In this document: positions 34,055 through 43,392 of the stretch, one piece after another
Numbering within the stretch: the first letter of the stretch is position 1
Layout: every line of letters starts with the position of its first letter
Origin: Luteimonas rhizosphaerae
GTDB lineage: Bacteria; Pseudomonadota; Gammaproteobacteria; Xanthomonadales; Xanthomonadaceae
Reading direction: 5' to 3'
DNA length: 64,000 bases
Assembly: GCF_002849595.1 (NCBI RefSeq)
Contig: NZ_NRQR01000028.1
Location: forward strand, 110,523-174,522
Position numbers and translations under genes: made by a program
The notes under the pieces: model-generated
What the model saw: the letters and a program-made list of their open reading frames with translations, nothing else
The model's database searches: none
Told to the model about the DNA's origin: nothing

Positions 34055-34491
34055 GCCGTCCCCTGCGCCTGATCGCCCAGACCCTGTCCGTCGCCCTGGC
34101 GGCCGCGCTGCTCGCCGCCTGCGGTGGCAGCCCGGATCCCGAAGCACAGGCCGAACACGCCGCGACCTCGGGCTCGTCCGCCGGCCTGCCGCGCGGCAAC
34201 GTCGACGCCGGCCAGCAGGCCTCGCTGATCAAGAGCGAAGCGACCGGCCAGACCTGCATCGACTGCCACGGCGCCGCCGGCAACGTGCCGCTGGACCCGA
34301 CCTATCCCAAGATCGGCGGCCAGTTCCGCGACTACCTCGCGCACGCGCTGCAGCAGTACCGCGACGGCACGCGCGATCACGCGCTGATGTCGCAGCAGGC
34401 CGCGAACCTGACCGACCAGCAGATCGCCGACCTCGCCGCCTATTTCGCGGCGCAGCCGAGCGAACTGCGGGACCTGCGCGGCGCACACTGA
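34051..34491 (+). CDS. Lipoprotein c-type cytochrome, single haem
   Basis: This 146-residue protein starts at a GTG overlapping the previous stop (GTGA). It has a lipoprotein signal with lipobox LLAAC (Cys near residue 24) and a low-complexity linker. A cytochrome c domain follows, with CIDCH as haem site, PKIGGQFRDYLAHALQQYRDG, and the distal Met in DHALMSQQAANLTDQQIADLAAYF. The domain is clearly homologous to that of the gene before it (shared PKIGGQ and QxIADxAA motifs), suggesting a tandem duplication. The lipid anchor would hold it to a membrane in the periplasm. Its exact electron donor and acceptor are unknown. Confidence 0.88.
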   Translation: MSRPLRLIAQTLSVALAAALLAACGGSPDPEAQAEHAATSGSSAGLPRGNVDAGQQASLIKSEATGQTCIDCHGAAGNVPLDPTYPKIGGQFRDYLAHALQQYRDGTRDHALMSQQAANLTDQQIADLAAYFAAQPSELRDLRGAH

Positions 34492-34512
34492 CGCCCGGTG
34501 GTCCCGATCGAC

Positions 34513-34538
34513 CGACAGGCCGCGCAAGCGGCCTGTCG
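34513..34538. terminator. Stem-loop between the cytochrome and PAS-GGDEF-EAL genes
   Basis: A perfect 11-bp stem (34513-34523 with 34528-34538) capped by a GCAA tetraloop, between convergent genes, 22 bp after the cytochrome stop. A T-run is lacking, but stem and position favour transcription termination in both directions. Confidence 0.6.
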
Positions 34539-34630
34539 CGTGTCGGGCGTCGCCTGGATCGCGTTGACGTCGACGACATGCCTTTCTGATCCGCACGCCG
34601 TGCCTACCGGCACGGTGTGTCCTGCGCCGA

Positions 34631-37323
34631 TCAGAGCCGGTTGCCGACCAGGTCGGGCTGCGCCTTGAGCCAGCGCGCCATGTCGCGCGGGGGCAGCGGC
34701 CGCGAGTACAGGAAACCCTGCACCTCGTCGCAGCCGTAATCGAGCAGCGTGCGCTCGTCGTCCATCGATTCCACGCCCTCGGCCAGCACCTGCATGCGCA
34801 GCGCCTTGCCGAGTTGGATGATCGCGCGCGTCACCTCGATCGCGCCGCGCGACCCGCCGAGATCGGCGATGAAGCTGCGGTCGATCTTCAGCCGGTTGAT
34901 CGGGAAGCGGCTCAGATAGCTGAGGCTGGAGAACCCGGTGCCGAAGTCGTCGATCGCCAACGCCACACCGGCCGCGACCAGGATCTCGAAGCAGTCGCGC
35001 ATCGCCTCGCTGTCGCGCAGCAGGGTCGATTCGGTGAGTTCCAGTTCCAACCGCGCCGGCGCCAGGCCGGTATCGGCGCAGATCGCCAGTACGCGCGCGG
35101 CGAAGCCGGGATCGCGCAGCTGCACGACCGACACGTTGACCGACATGCGGCCGAACTCGATGCCCAGCGCGTCCCAGGCCGACGCCTGGCGACAGGCCTC
35201 GCGCAGCACCCAGTCGCCGATCGCGCCGATGTCGCCCGACGCTTCCGCGATCGGGATGAACTCCTCCGGCCCGCACGGGCCCAGGCCCGCGGGGTGCCAG
35301 CGCAGCAGTGCTTCGACGCCCGAGACGCGGCGCCGGGTGATGTCGATGAGCGGCTGGTAGGCGAGCGTGAATTCCTCGTGCTCCAGCGCGCCGCGCAGCG
35401 CGTGTTCGACGTCCAGTCGCCGGCGCGTGCGCTGCCAGGCGTCGGGACTGTAGAGCTCGATGCGGTTGCGGCCGCCGTGTCGCGCGCCGTGCAGGGCGAC
35501 GCCGGCGGCGCGCAGCAGTTCGTCGAAGCCGATGTCCTGCGGGATGGGCGCGATGCCGGCATTGATGCCGAAGCGCAGCAGCTCGTCGCCCAGCGGCACC
35601 GGCACCGACAGGTCGTCGACGATCCGCTGCGCCGCAGCCGCGGTGTCGTGGCGGCGGTCGCCCTGCCGCAGCAGCACCGCGAACTCGTCCGCGCCGACCC
35701 GGCCGAACAGGTCGCCGGCGTCGAGCAGCATGTGCAATCGTGCGGCGACGCTTTTGAGCAGCGCGTCGCCGGCTGCATGCCCGTGCGCTTCGTTGATGCC
35801 GCCGAAGCCGGCGATGTCGAGCAGCAGCAGCGCCTGGTAGCGCGCCGGCTCGCAGGCGAGCACGGTTTCGATGTCCTCGCGCAGGCGGGTGCGGTTGGGC
35901 AGGCCGGTCAGGGTGTCGTAGTGCGCCAGGCGTTCGATGCGGGCGCTGGCCGCGCGTTCGCGCGAGATGTCGCGGAACAGCACGAGGTAGCGTGGTCGCG
36001 TGCCGGCATCGCGCTGGAAATCGACGACGGCCTGGGTCCAGACCTGCTGGCCGTCGGGGCGGTAGAAGCACAGCTCCAGGGTCTCCGCCGGCGCCCCGCT
36101 CGCCACCCGGTGCATCGCCTCCTGCAGGCTGTCGCAGGATTCGGTCGTGTAGTGGCCGAGCAGTTCCTCGAGCGACAGCGACTGGCCCTCGCGCCCGTGC
36201 AGGCCCGCGCATTCGCCGGTCCACTGCAGCTCGCGCGTTTCGGCATCGATCTCGCAGCCGCCGATGCGCCCCAGTTCGGCGACCCGGCGCAGCAGCTCGG
36301 CGCGCCGGCGTGCATCGGCATCGGCCTGACGCTGGACGGTGATGTCCTGCAGCTGCGCGAGGATGCGTGCCGGACGGCCCGGTGACCCGCCCTGCGGCGA
36401 GGCCCACAGCTGCAGGTGCAGCGCACCGGAGGCGCCGGCGACCGGCTGCGCCACAGGCGCCGCAGCAGCGCGAACTGGTCGCGATGGCAACTGCGCAGCC
36501 ACGCGCGGATGGGCAATGCATCGCCCAGTCCGATCCGCGCCCGCAATTCGGGCGCGCACTGCACGCGATCGGCGGCGGCGTCCCAGCTCCAGCTCGACAT
36601 GCCGGCGAGCCGCTGGGTGTCCTCGACCAGGCGACGCTGCTCGCGCAGGCGCTGTTCCAGCAGCTTCTGGTCGTCGACGACCGTCAGCGAGCCGGTCATT
36701 TTCAGCGGCGCGTGCTGCGCGTCGCGGGCGGTGATGCGTCCGCTGGCACGCACCCAGCGCCAGGCCTCACCGTGCCGGCAGCGGTAGTCGCAGGCGTAGC
36801 TGGACGTGTGCCCGGCGAGATAGGCACGGATGGTCTCGCGCAGGCGCGGCCGGTCGTCGGGATGGACCTGGCGCTCCATGTCCTCGAAGGTCGCCGGCGT
36901 GCCCTCGGGCTGGCCGATCAGCGCATACCAGGTGCCGGTGCCGACGAAGGCGTCGGTGCGGACATCCCAGGCCCACAGCGCGTGGCCGCCGGACTCGGCC
37001 GCCTGCAGCCAGTCGTCGACATCGTCGGTCAGCTGGATGCTCAGCGAGAACGCGACCGGCGCGTCCCCGTCGAGCGAGATCGCACGCAGTCTCCCGCGCA
37101 GCGGCCTGGCCGCGTCGGGCAGTTCGCAGGCGACGGTGCGCTCGCCGTTGCGCAGGCGGTCGTAGAGCAGTTCCAGCGACGGCGAATGGCGCTCGACCAG
37201 CCGGTCCAGCCCACGCCGGGCCGCCGCCGGATTGGCCTGCAGGCAGCGGCCGTCGTGATCGAGCAGCAGCAGACCGTCCGACACCGGATGATCGAAGAGA
37301 CTCGAGATGACGCCGGCATCCAT
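34631..37323 (-). pseudogene. PAS-PAS-GGDEF-EAL cyclic-di-GMP protein, frameshifted
   Basis: Read in two frames this is one multidomain c-di-GMP enzyme of about 897 residues. The first part (ATG 37323, MDAGVISSLFDHPVSDG) holds PAS/PAC repeats (e.g. HALWAWDVRTDAFVGTGTWY). At about 36446-36454 the frame is lost and the next frame continues with QPVAGASGALHLQLW, another PAS, a GGDEF domain with degenerate GADEF, and an EAL domain. The EAL domain retains EALLRW, the ELTES, DDFGTGFSS and KIDRSF motifs and AEGVES, so the EAL part looks catalytically intact. The break fits loss of one base (or gain of two). No slippery heptamer is seen, so programmed shifting is unlikely. A downstream in-frame ATG at 36559 could still express the PAS-GGDEF-EAL half. 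Confidence 0.78.
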
Positions 37324-37467
37324 CTTGTCGCTGCGCTCCGTTGCGGCCCCGCCACGACCGCGGCGTGGTTCCTCGGTCGTTAACGGCGCCCCCGGGAGGA
37401 AGTTGAGTCGCCGCCGTGCATCGCGGTTAGACTCGATCGGCAGGAGACGACAGGAGTAACCGCGCGC

Positions 37468-38880
37468 ATGCGCTGCGGAGACAACGCCACAGCCGCCACA
37501 CGCCAGCAGGCGCGTGCGCTGCAGCATCGGATCGACCGCCTCCACCGGCGCGGACTCCTGGTGATGCCGGTGCTGTGGGCGCCGGCGCTCGTGGCGATCG
37601 TCGCCGTCGCCGACGATGCGCGCTGGCAGACTCTCATCGCGGTCGCCTGGATGGCGCTGGCTGCGCTCGGCGTGGCCCTGTGGTGGCGGCGGGCGACGCA
37701 GCGGCTGCTGGCCGTGCCTGCCGACACGCCGGCGCTGCCTGCAGCCACTGCGGCGCCGTCTGGCGCGGATGACGCGCGCCCGCGACCGGAGGCGTCGCCC
37801 CGCGGGCCGATGCCGCGCGACGGCGATGTGCGCGATGCCGCGCGTCGCGACCTGATGCGCGTGCTGCCCGATGGCGTCTTGCTGCTCGCCGACGGGCGGG
37901 TTCTGTATGCGAATCCGGCGGCCGTCGCGGCCTTCGGACACCGCGATGCGGCGATGGTCGGGCTGGCGCTGGACGCGCTCGTCTTCGCCGACGATGCCGC
38001 GGCTTTCCGCGACTGGCTGGACCAGGACCACCCGGGCCCGGATGCGCCGCCACGGCGCATGCGCCGCGAGGACGGCAGCGGGTTCCACGCGGCGCTGACC
38101 GCCAGCCACATGCGCGATGCCGGCGAAGCCTACCTGTTGCTGGCCGTGCGCGACCTCAGCGACGTGGAACGCATGCGCGACGACCTCGCCGCGCGCAACG
38201 ACGAACTGCAGGCGCTGGCCGCGCGCATCTTCACCGTGCAGGAGGACGAGCGCCGCGCCCTCTCGCGCGAGTTGCACGACGACATCGGCCAGTCGGTCAC
38301 GGCGATCAAGCTCTCCGCCGGCAACGTGCTCGACGAACCCGATCCCGAGCGGCGGCGCGACGATCTCGAGGACATCCTGCTGGTCGCCGATGCGACGCTG
38401 GAGAAGCTGCGCGACATCTCGGTGCTGCTGCGGCCACCGCAGCTCGATGCGCTCGGCCTCGAAGCGGCGCTGCGCTGGCATGCGGCACGGATGCTGCGCG
38501 GCGCCGACCTCGCCGTCGAACTCGACATCGCCGAACTGGCCGAGCGTCCCGCGCGCGAGGTCGAACAGGCCTGCTTCCGGATCGCCCAGGAAGCGCTGAC
38601 CAACATCGTCCGGCATGCGCGCGCGCGGCGCGTCGCGCTGCGCCTGGTCGATGGCGGCGGCGGCCTGCGCCTGCACGTCGACGACGACGGCGCCGGTTTC
38701 CAGCCCGATGCCGCGCGCGGCCTGGGCGTGGTGATCATGCGCGAACGCGCCCAGGGCGTCGGCGGCCACCTCACGGTCTCGTCCGCGCCGCGCCAGGGCA
38801 CGCGCATCGAGGCCTGGCTGCCGTATCCCTCGCGCGTCGCCGCGTCGACGCGCCACGCCAGCCGCGCGCGACACCACTAG
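37468..38880 (+). CDS. PAS-containing NarL-type sensor histidine kinase
   Basis: This 470-residue membrane sensor has two N-terminal membrane helices (about residues 29-49 and 53-73) with almost no periplasmic loop, so it probably senses from within the membrane or cytosol. An Ala/Pro linker follows, then a PAS domain (about 125-235). Next is a HisKA_3 dimerisation domain with phospho-acceptor His270 (SRELHDDIGQSV), and an HATPase domain ending DDDGAGFQPDAARGLGVVIMRERAQGVGG. HisKA_3 kinases normally pair with LuxR/NarL-type response regulators, but here the gene is followed 9 bp later by a GGDEF-EAL protein with a C-terminal receiver. The nearest NarL-type regulator lies about 21 kb away in the flagellar cluster. 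Confidence 0.88.
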   Translation: MRCGDNATAATRQQARALQHRIDRLHRRGLLVMPVLWAPALVAIVAVADDARWQTLIAVAWMALAALGVALWWRRATQRLLAVPADTPALPAATAAPSGADDARPRPEASPRGPMPRDGDVRDAARRDLMRVLPDGVLLLADGRVLYANPAAVAAFGHRDAAMVGLALDALVFADDAAAFRDWLDQDHPGPDAPPRRMRREDGSGFHAALTASHMRDAGEAYLLLAVRDLSDVERMRDDLAARNDELQALAARIFTVQEDERRALSRELHDDIGQSVTAIKLSAGNVLDEPDPERRRDDLEDILLVADATLEKLRDISVLLRPPQLDALGLEAALRWHAARMLRGADLAVELDIAELAERPAREVEQACFRIAQEALTNIVRHARARRVALRLVDGGGGLRLHVDDDGAGFQPDAARGLGVVIMRERAQGVGGHLTVSSAPRQGTRIEAWLPYPSRVAASTRHASRARHH

Positions 38881-38889
38881 AATCACGCG

Positions 38890-40602
38890 ATGCCAGACCG
38901 CCCCGTTCCCCTCGCCCGCCTGGGCGCCGCGCACCCCGTCCTGACGGCGATGCTCGACGACACCGTGGCGCAGGGCACGTCGCTGGTGCTGCTGCATCTG
39001 GACATCGACCACTTCGCGTCGGTGAACCAGAACATGGGCTTCGACATCGGCGACGCCGCGCTGGATGCCGTCGGCGCACGCCTGCAGGCGCGGCTCGGCG
39101 ATCGCGGCACCGTCTGGCGGCACGGCAGCGACGAGTTCATCGCCGCGGCGATGCTGGCCGCCCGCGATGCGGCCGCGGCGGAAGCCGAGGCCGAGGCGCT
39201 GGGCCGCGAGCTGGTCGAGGAGATCGAGCGGCCGCTGGAACTGCTGCCCTACGCGCTGTTCCTCGATGCCAAGGTCGGCATCAGCCTTTGCCCCGCGCAC
39301 GCGACCGAGGCGTCGCGGCTGCTGCATCTGGCCGAGACCGCCGTGCGCCAGGCGTCGCATTCCTCGAACGCGCACGTGCAGATGCACACCAGCGCGCCGA
39401 TGGAGCGCAGTCCGCACCAGGGCGAAAGCGGCATCGCCCGCAAGATCCTCGACGCGCTGCCCAACGGCGAGTTCCGCCTGCGCTACCAGCCCAAGATCAG
39501 TGCGCGCGACGGCCGCGTGATCGGCATGGAGGCGCTGCTGCGCTGGCAGTCGCCGACGCTCGGCCTGCTGTTGCCGGAACGTTTCCTGCCGACCGCCGAG
39601 CGCATCGGCGCGATGCTGCAGATCGGCGACTGGATGTGCGAACGCGTGGTCGCGCAGATCCGCGCGTGGCGCGAACAGGGTTTCGACGATTTCTTCGTCG
39701 GCATCAACGTGACCACCCAGCAGCTGCTGCATCCCGAGTTCGTCGACCGGCTGCTGGCGCGCATGCAGCAGGCCGGCCTGCCGACCTCGTCGCTGGTGCT
39801 CGAGCTCAACGAACGCGCGCTCACGACCAACATCGAAGGCGTGTACCGGGCGGTGTCGGTGCTGCGCCACGAAGGCATCGGCGTGACGCTCGACAACTTC
39901 GGCACCGGCGACGCCAGTCTCGGCGCGCTGGTCCGCTATCCGGCCGACATCCTCAAGATCGACCGCAGTTTCATCAATGCGGCGCCGGCCGGCAGCCGCG
40001 AGACCGCGATCGTGCGCGCCCTGATCGCGATGGGCCACCAGCTGGGCATGAAGGTCATCGCCAACGGCGTGGAGACCGAGGCGCAGCTGGGCTTTTTACG
40101 GCGCGCCGACTGCGACTACTTCCAGGGCTATCTGTTTGGCGAACCGATGAGCGCCGATGCCGCGGGCCAGGCGCTGCGGCGACGCTACCTGCGGCCCGAG
40201 CTGTTCACCGCGACCCAGTCCGACCGCACCCTGCTGCTGGTCGACGACGAGGAGAACGTGCTGCGTGCGCTGGTGCGCCTGTTCCGCCGCGACGGCTACC
40301 GCGTGCTCGCCACCGGCAACGTCCGCGACGCCTTCGGCCTGCTGGCGACCAACGACGTGCAGGTGATCCTGTCGGACCAGCGGATGTCGGAGATGGACGG
40401 CACCGAATTCCTGGGCCGGGTGAAGGTGCTCTATCCCGACACGATCCGCCTGGTGCTGTCGGGCTATACCGACCTCGCGACGGTGACCGATGCGATCAAC
40501 CGCGGCGCGATCTACCGGTTCCTGACCAAGCCCTGGGACGACAACGCACTGCGCGAGCACATCCTGCAGGCGTTCCGCACCTACGAAAGCCAGCGCGCCT
40601 GA
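38890..40602 (+). CDS. Degenerate GGDEF-EAL protein with C-terminal receiver domain
   Basis: This 570-residue soluble protein has three domains. A GGDEF-like domain (about 30-165) has the motif GSDEF at 79-83, so cyclase activity is doubtful. An EAL domain (about 185-430) contains EALLRW (214), but the Asp-Asp pair is Asp335-Asn336 (LDNFGTG) and the AEGVE motif is ANGVE (392). The receiver (about 446-565) has a phospho-acceptor at Asp496 (ILSDQRMS) and is like those of HD-GYP regulators. Receivers usually come first, so the order is unusual. It lies 9 bp after a histidine kinase gene, its likely partner. The EAL domain may bind c-di-GMP without, or with reduced, hydrolysis. Confidence 0.87.
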   Translation: MPDRPVPLARLGAAHPVLTAMLDDTVAQGTSLVLLHLDIDHFASVNQNMGFDIGDAALDAVGARLQARLGDRGTVWRHGSDEFIAAAMLAARDAAAAEAEAEALGRELVEEIERPLELLPYALFLDAKVGISLCPAHATEASRLLHLAETAVRQASHSSNAHVQMHTSAPMERSPHQGESGIARKILDALPNGEFRLRYQPKISARDGRVIGMEALLRWQSPTLGLLLPERFLPTAERIGAMLQIGDWMCERVVAQIRAWREQGFDDFFVGINVTTQQLLHPEFVDRLLARMQQAGLPTSSLVLELNERALTTNIEGVYRAVSVLRHEGIGVTLDNFGTGDASLGALVRYPADILKIDRSFINAAPAGSRETAIVRALIAMGHQLGMKVIANGVETEAQLGFLRRADCDYFQGYLFGEPMSADAAGQALRRRYLRPELFTATQSDRTLLLVDDEENVLRALVRLFRRDGYRVLATGNVRDAFGLLATNDVQVILSDQRMSEMDGTEFLGRVKVLYPDTIRLVLSGYTDLATVTDAINRGAIYRFLTKPWDDNALREHILQAFRTYESQRA

Positions 40603-40615
40603 GGCGCGCGTCGGC

Positions 40616-41824
40616 TCAGGCTTCGACCTGCGGCTGGCGCACCGGCAGCACCACGCGGAAGCGGCTGCCGACGCCCGGCGTGCTGTCGACCTCGATGCGG
40701 CCGTGGTGCTTGGCGACGATGCCGTAGGAGATCGACAGGCCCAGCCCCGTGCCCTTGCCGACCGGCTTGGTGGTGAAGAACGGATCGAACACGCGCTGCA
40801 GCGCCTCGGGCGGAATGCCGCCGCCGGTGTCGGCGAACTCCACCCACACCTGGCCGCCTTCGTGGCCGGTGCGCACGGTGATCGTGCCCTGCTCCTGGAT
40901 CGCCTGGCCGGCGTTGAGCAGCAGGTTCATGAAGACCTGGTTCAACTCCGAATGCAGGCATTCGATCATCGGCAGCGTGCCGTATTCCTTCTCCAGCGTG
41001 GCCTTGTAGCGCAGCTCGTTCCAGACGATGTTGATCGTCGAATCGAGGCCGGCGTGCAGGTCCGCCAGGCGCCAGGCGTGTTCGCGATCGGACCGCGAGA
41101 AATCGCGCAGGTCGCGCACGATCCGCGTCACCCGCTCGATGCCCTGCCGCGACTCGCTGAGCAGCTGCGGCAGGTCGCGGCTGATGAAATCGATGTCCAG
41201 CCGCTCGCGCGTGGCGTCGATCTCCTCGCGCATCGCGTGCGGATCGTCGGTGCACAGCGCCCGCTCGTAGACGTCGACCAGGGCGAACAGGTTGCCGATG
41301 TATTCCTGCAGGCTGCCGAGGTTGGAATGCACGTAGCCGATGGGATTGTTGATCTCGTGCGCGACGCCGGCGGCGAGCTGGCCGATCGACGCGAGCTTCT
41401 CGGCCTGCAGCAGCTGCTCCTGCGCGGTGTTGAAGCGCAGGTTGAGTTCTTCGTGGCGCTGCAGCAGTTCGTCGTCGTCCTTGCGGCCGCGGCGCGGGTC
41501 CTGCAGCAGCAGCAGGTAGCGGCCGTCCGGCGCGGCGAGCTTGTACAGCCCGACCGTGACCAGGCCGATGTCACCGAAGGCGATGCGGTCGCTCCAGCTG
41601 CCGCCCTCGCGGGCCTGCGCCAGCGCCTCGGCCGGCAGCAGGTCGCCCAGCGCGTCGGCGCCCGACCACGCGGGATGCAGCCGTTGCAGCGCCTCGCCGA
41701 CCGGGTTGGCGTACAGCAGGCAGCCGTCATCGCCGTAGACGAGAACGCCTTCCTCGATGCGGGACAGGACCGAGGTGATCATGGGGTCGGCGTGTGGCGT
41801 CGAAGCCGTTGGGGACTGGGACAC
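40616..41824 (-). CDS. PAS sensor histidine kinase (HisKA type)
   Basis: This 402-residue soluble kinase has an N-terminal PAS-like domain (about 14-105; [21 protein letters not shown]) and a short coiled coil. The HisKA box has phospho-acceptor His156 ([16 protein letters not shown]), followed by a long helical insert before the HATPase domain ([37 protein letters not shown]). The [14 protein letters not shown] form is that of NtrB/ZraS-like kinases found with receiver proteins. It is convergent with the EAL-receiver gene, 13 bp apart, so the block carries two kinases around one receiver. No membrane segment is seen, pointing to a cytoplasmic signal. Confidence 0.88.
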   Translation of the reverse strand: MSQSPTASTPHADPMITSVLSRIEEGVLVYGDDGCLLYANPVGEALQRLHPAWSGADALGDLLPAEALAQAREGGSWSDRIAFGDIGLVTVGLYKLAAPDGRYLLLLQDPRRGRKDDDELLQRHEELNLRFNTAQEQLLQAEKLASIGQLAAGVAHEINNPIGYVHSNLGSLQEYIGNLFALVDVYERALCTDDPHAMREEIDATRERLDIDFISRDLPQLLSESRQGIERVTRIVRDLRDFSRSDREHAWRLADLHAGLDSTINIVWNELRYKATLEKEYGTLPMIECLHSELNQVFMNLLLNAGQAIQEQGTITVRTGHEGGQVWVEFADTGGGIPPEALQRVFDPFFTTKPVGKGTGLGLSISYGIVAKHHGRIEVDSTPGVGSRFRVVLPVRQPQVEA

Positions 41825-41884
41825 GGCGCGGCGGATTCCGGAACGCGGGGCGCTCCGATTCTAGACCGCGCGCCGCCGGGGCGC

Positions 41885-42220
41885 TCAGGCCACCGCGAGG
41901 GCGCGGCTGCGGCAGGCCACATCGGTGCGGCCCAGCGCGTCGTAGCCGGGCGCGCTTTCGACCCGGCCCAGGTGCCGCAGCGCCCAGTTGACCTCGCGCC
42001 GGCGCCGCGCCAGCAGCGCGCCGTTGGCGCGGTTGAGCTCGGCCAGTTCCTCGAGCGGGCCGGCGAGTTCGCTGGCCGTGCAGAACTCGAGCGCGCGCAA
42101 CGCGACGATCTTGTCCTGGGTCGAGCGCAGCAGGGCCTCGACGTCGTGGCCGAGCAGTGCCTCGCGTTCGTCCGCGAGGGCACGGGCAAGCCGCTCGATG
42201 CTGGCCTGCGCGTCGGACAT
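41885..42220 (-). CDS. flgN: Flagellar secretion chaperone FlgN
   Basis: FlgN is a cytosolic chaperone for the hook-filament junction proteins FlgK and FlgL. The 111-residue acidic helical protein (SIERLARALADEREALLGHDVEALLRSTQDKI) with NGALLARRRREVNWALRHLG fits the FlgN family, which is poorly conserved. The assignment also rests on its position directly after flgM and in the same unit as flgA. Its ATG overlaps the flgM stop by one base (TGATG). Its clients, flgK and flgL, are encoded 10 kb away. Confidence 0.85.
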   Translation of the reverse strand: MSDAQASIERLARALADEREALLGHDVEALLRSTQDKIVALRALEFCTASELAGPLEELAELNRANGALLARRRREVNWALRHLGRVESAPGYDALGRTDVACRSRALAVA

Positions 42221-42531
42221 CAGCCGCCCAGCTGGGCGTCGAGGTCGAGCATGCCCGCGGCGATCGCGCCGGGGTCGATGCGGTACGTGCCGGCGGCCAG
42301 CGCGTCGCGGACGGCCTGGACGCGGGCTTCGTCGACGGCCGGGCCGGTCGACATGTCGCGCTGCAGCGCCTGCAGGCTCGCGGCTTCGCCGGTCAGGCGC
42401 AGGCTGTCGCCGGCGGCGGCGGCCTCGACGGGCTTGTCGCGGGCTTCGCCGGCGCGGGGCGTCTGCGCGGGCGACAGCGGCGAGGTGCCGCGGACGGCCG
42501 GCGCCTGGAATCCATCGATCTTCTGGGTCAT
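42220..42531 (-). CDS. flgM: Anti-sigma-28 factor FlgM
   Basis: FlgM binds sigma-28 (FliA) until the hook-basal body is complete and it is exported. The 103-residue protein begins MTQKIDGFQAPAVRG, has an unstructured Pro/Ala-rich half, and ends with the helical sigma-binding region (DEARVQAVRDALAAGTYRIDPGAIAAGML). The ATG at 42531 was preferred over one three codons upstream (42540) because AGGA lies 8 nt before it. A clear sigma-28 promoter is 44 nt upstream, so FlgM production is fed by the factor it inhibits. The flgA transcript from the sigma-54 promoter can also read into it. Confidence 0.9.
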   Translation of the reverse strand: MTQKIDGFQAPAVRGTSPLSPAQTPRAGEARDKPVEAAAAGDSLRLTGEAASLQALQRDMSTGPAVDEARVQAVRDALAAGTYRIDPGAIAAGMLDLDAQLGG

Positions 42532-42574
42532 GGGAAACATCCTGGCACGCGGGCCATGATTGGGTACGTTGCCG

Positions 42575-42601
42575 GTATCGGCCGGTCCCCGGGAAGCTTT
42601 A
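42575..42601 (-). promoter_or_regulatory. Sigma-28 (FliA) promoter of flgM
   Basis: On the minus strand: TAAAGCTT (42601-42594), 11-bp spacer, GCCGATAC (42582-42575). This matches the flagellar sigma-28 consensus with exact spacing and places the transcript start near 42568, about 37 nt before the flgM ATG. Confidence 0.85.
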
Positions 42602-42619
42602 GTGCCGATGTCGCGGCGG

Positions 42620-43297
42620 TCACAGGCCGACCACCACGTCGCCCGACGGGCCGACGACGCCCTGCACCACGCGGCGCGACGACAGGTTCTCGACGCTGAC
42701 CCGCTCGCTGGCGCCGGCATCGCCGAGCGCACGGCCCGCCATGCGGACTTCGACGCCGGCATTGCGCGAGACGAGCGCGATGGTGTCGCCGCGGCGCACC
42801 AGACGCGGGGCGACGAGGTCGTTCGCGGTCAGCACGCTGCCGGCGGCCAGCATACGCCGCGCGGCGCGGCCGACCGCATCGGCCGGATCCGCGACCGCGG
42901 CGCCGGCGATGCGGCTGGTGTCCCGCTGCTCGGCGATGAAGAGGTCGGCGGTGATCGTCTCACCGGGGGCCACGCCCCGCGCGAGCACCAGCACGGTCTG
43001 GCTGCGGCGCACGCGCACCGGCACATAGAGACGCCACGCATCCGGGCAGCCGACCTCGACGGTGCCGGCGCTGGCGCGCCGCGCCTCCAGCGCCTGCGGG
43101 CAGGCCGGCATGCGCAGCGCCGCGTCGAGCGTGGCCTCCGCATCGCCCGCGCCGACCGCGGCCACGGCCGCGGCCTGGATCGACTCGACCGACTGGAACG
43201 GCGACGCCACCGCCGCGCCGGCCAGGGACAGGCCCAGCACCAGGGCGACACGCTGGACGAGGCGGGCGTGGAAGGAGCTGTTCGGAGTGGACGACAT
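42620..43297 (-). CDS. flgA: Flagellar basal body P-ring formation protein FlgA
   Basis: FlgA is a periplasmic chaperone for assembly of the FlgI P-ring. The 225-residue protein has a signal peptide (LVQRVALVLGLSLAGAAVA, cleavage near residue 32) and a SAF-type C-terminal domain (LAAGSVLTANDLVAPRLVRRGDTIALVS followed by VENLSSRRVVQGVV). It is first in the flgA-flgM-flgN unit and preceded by a sigma-54 promoter. The gene is divergent from cheV. Its substrate FlgI is encoded in the neighbouring flgBCDEFGHIJKL unit. Confidence 0.9.
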   Translation of the reverse strand: MSSTPNSSFHARLVQRVALVLGLSLAGAAVASPFQSVESIQAAAVAAVGAGDAEATLDAALRMPACPQALEARRASAGTVEVGCPDAWRLYVPVRVRRSQTVLVLARGVAPGETITADLFIAEQRDTSRIAGAAVADPADAVGRAARRMLAAGSVLTANDLVAPRLVRRGDTIALVSRNAGVEVRMAGRALGDAGASERVSVENLSSRRVVQGVVGPSGDVVVGL

Positions 43298-43332
43298 GCC
43301 GCGATTTCCCGGGAACTGGACAGCCGTCCCGT

Positions 43333-43348
43333 TGCAAGCGGCGTGCCG
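43333..43348 (-). promoter_or_regulatory. Sigma-54 (RpoN) promoter of flgA
   Basis: On the minus strand: CGGCAC (43348-43343), 5-bp spacer, TTGCA (43337-43333), the -24/-12 sigma-54 pattern with GG and GC dinucleotides in place. The start would be near 43321, 24 nt before the flgA ATG. Confidence 0.82.
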
Positions 43349-43358
43349 GATCCGCGTC

Positions 43359-43385
43359 TCAAGTCCCCGTCCATCGGGCCGATAC
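43359..43385 (+). promoter_or_regulatory. Sigma-28 (FliA) promoter of cheV
   Basis: TCAAGTCC (43359-43366), 11-bp spacer, GCCGATAC (43378-43385), a good sigma-28 match. The -10 box ends only 7 bp before the cheV ATG at 43393, so the transcript would be nearly leaderless. Confidence 0.75.
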
Positions 43386-43392
43386 GGGGACC

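Noticed and set aside
36430..36470. Programmed ribosomal frameshifting in the PAS-GGDEF-EAL gene
   Set aside because: No X-XXY-YYZ slippery heptamer or nearby pseudoknot was recognised at the joint; mutation or sequencing error is simpler.
42540..42560. TGGCAC at 42543 read as a plus-strand sigma-54 element
   Set aside because: No TTGCA follows at the right spacing and no plus-strand gene starts nearby.
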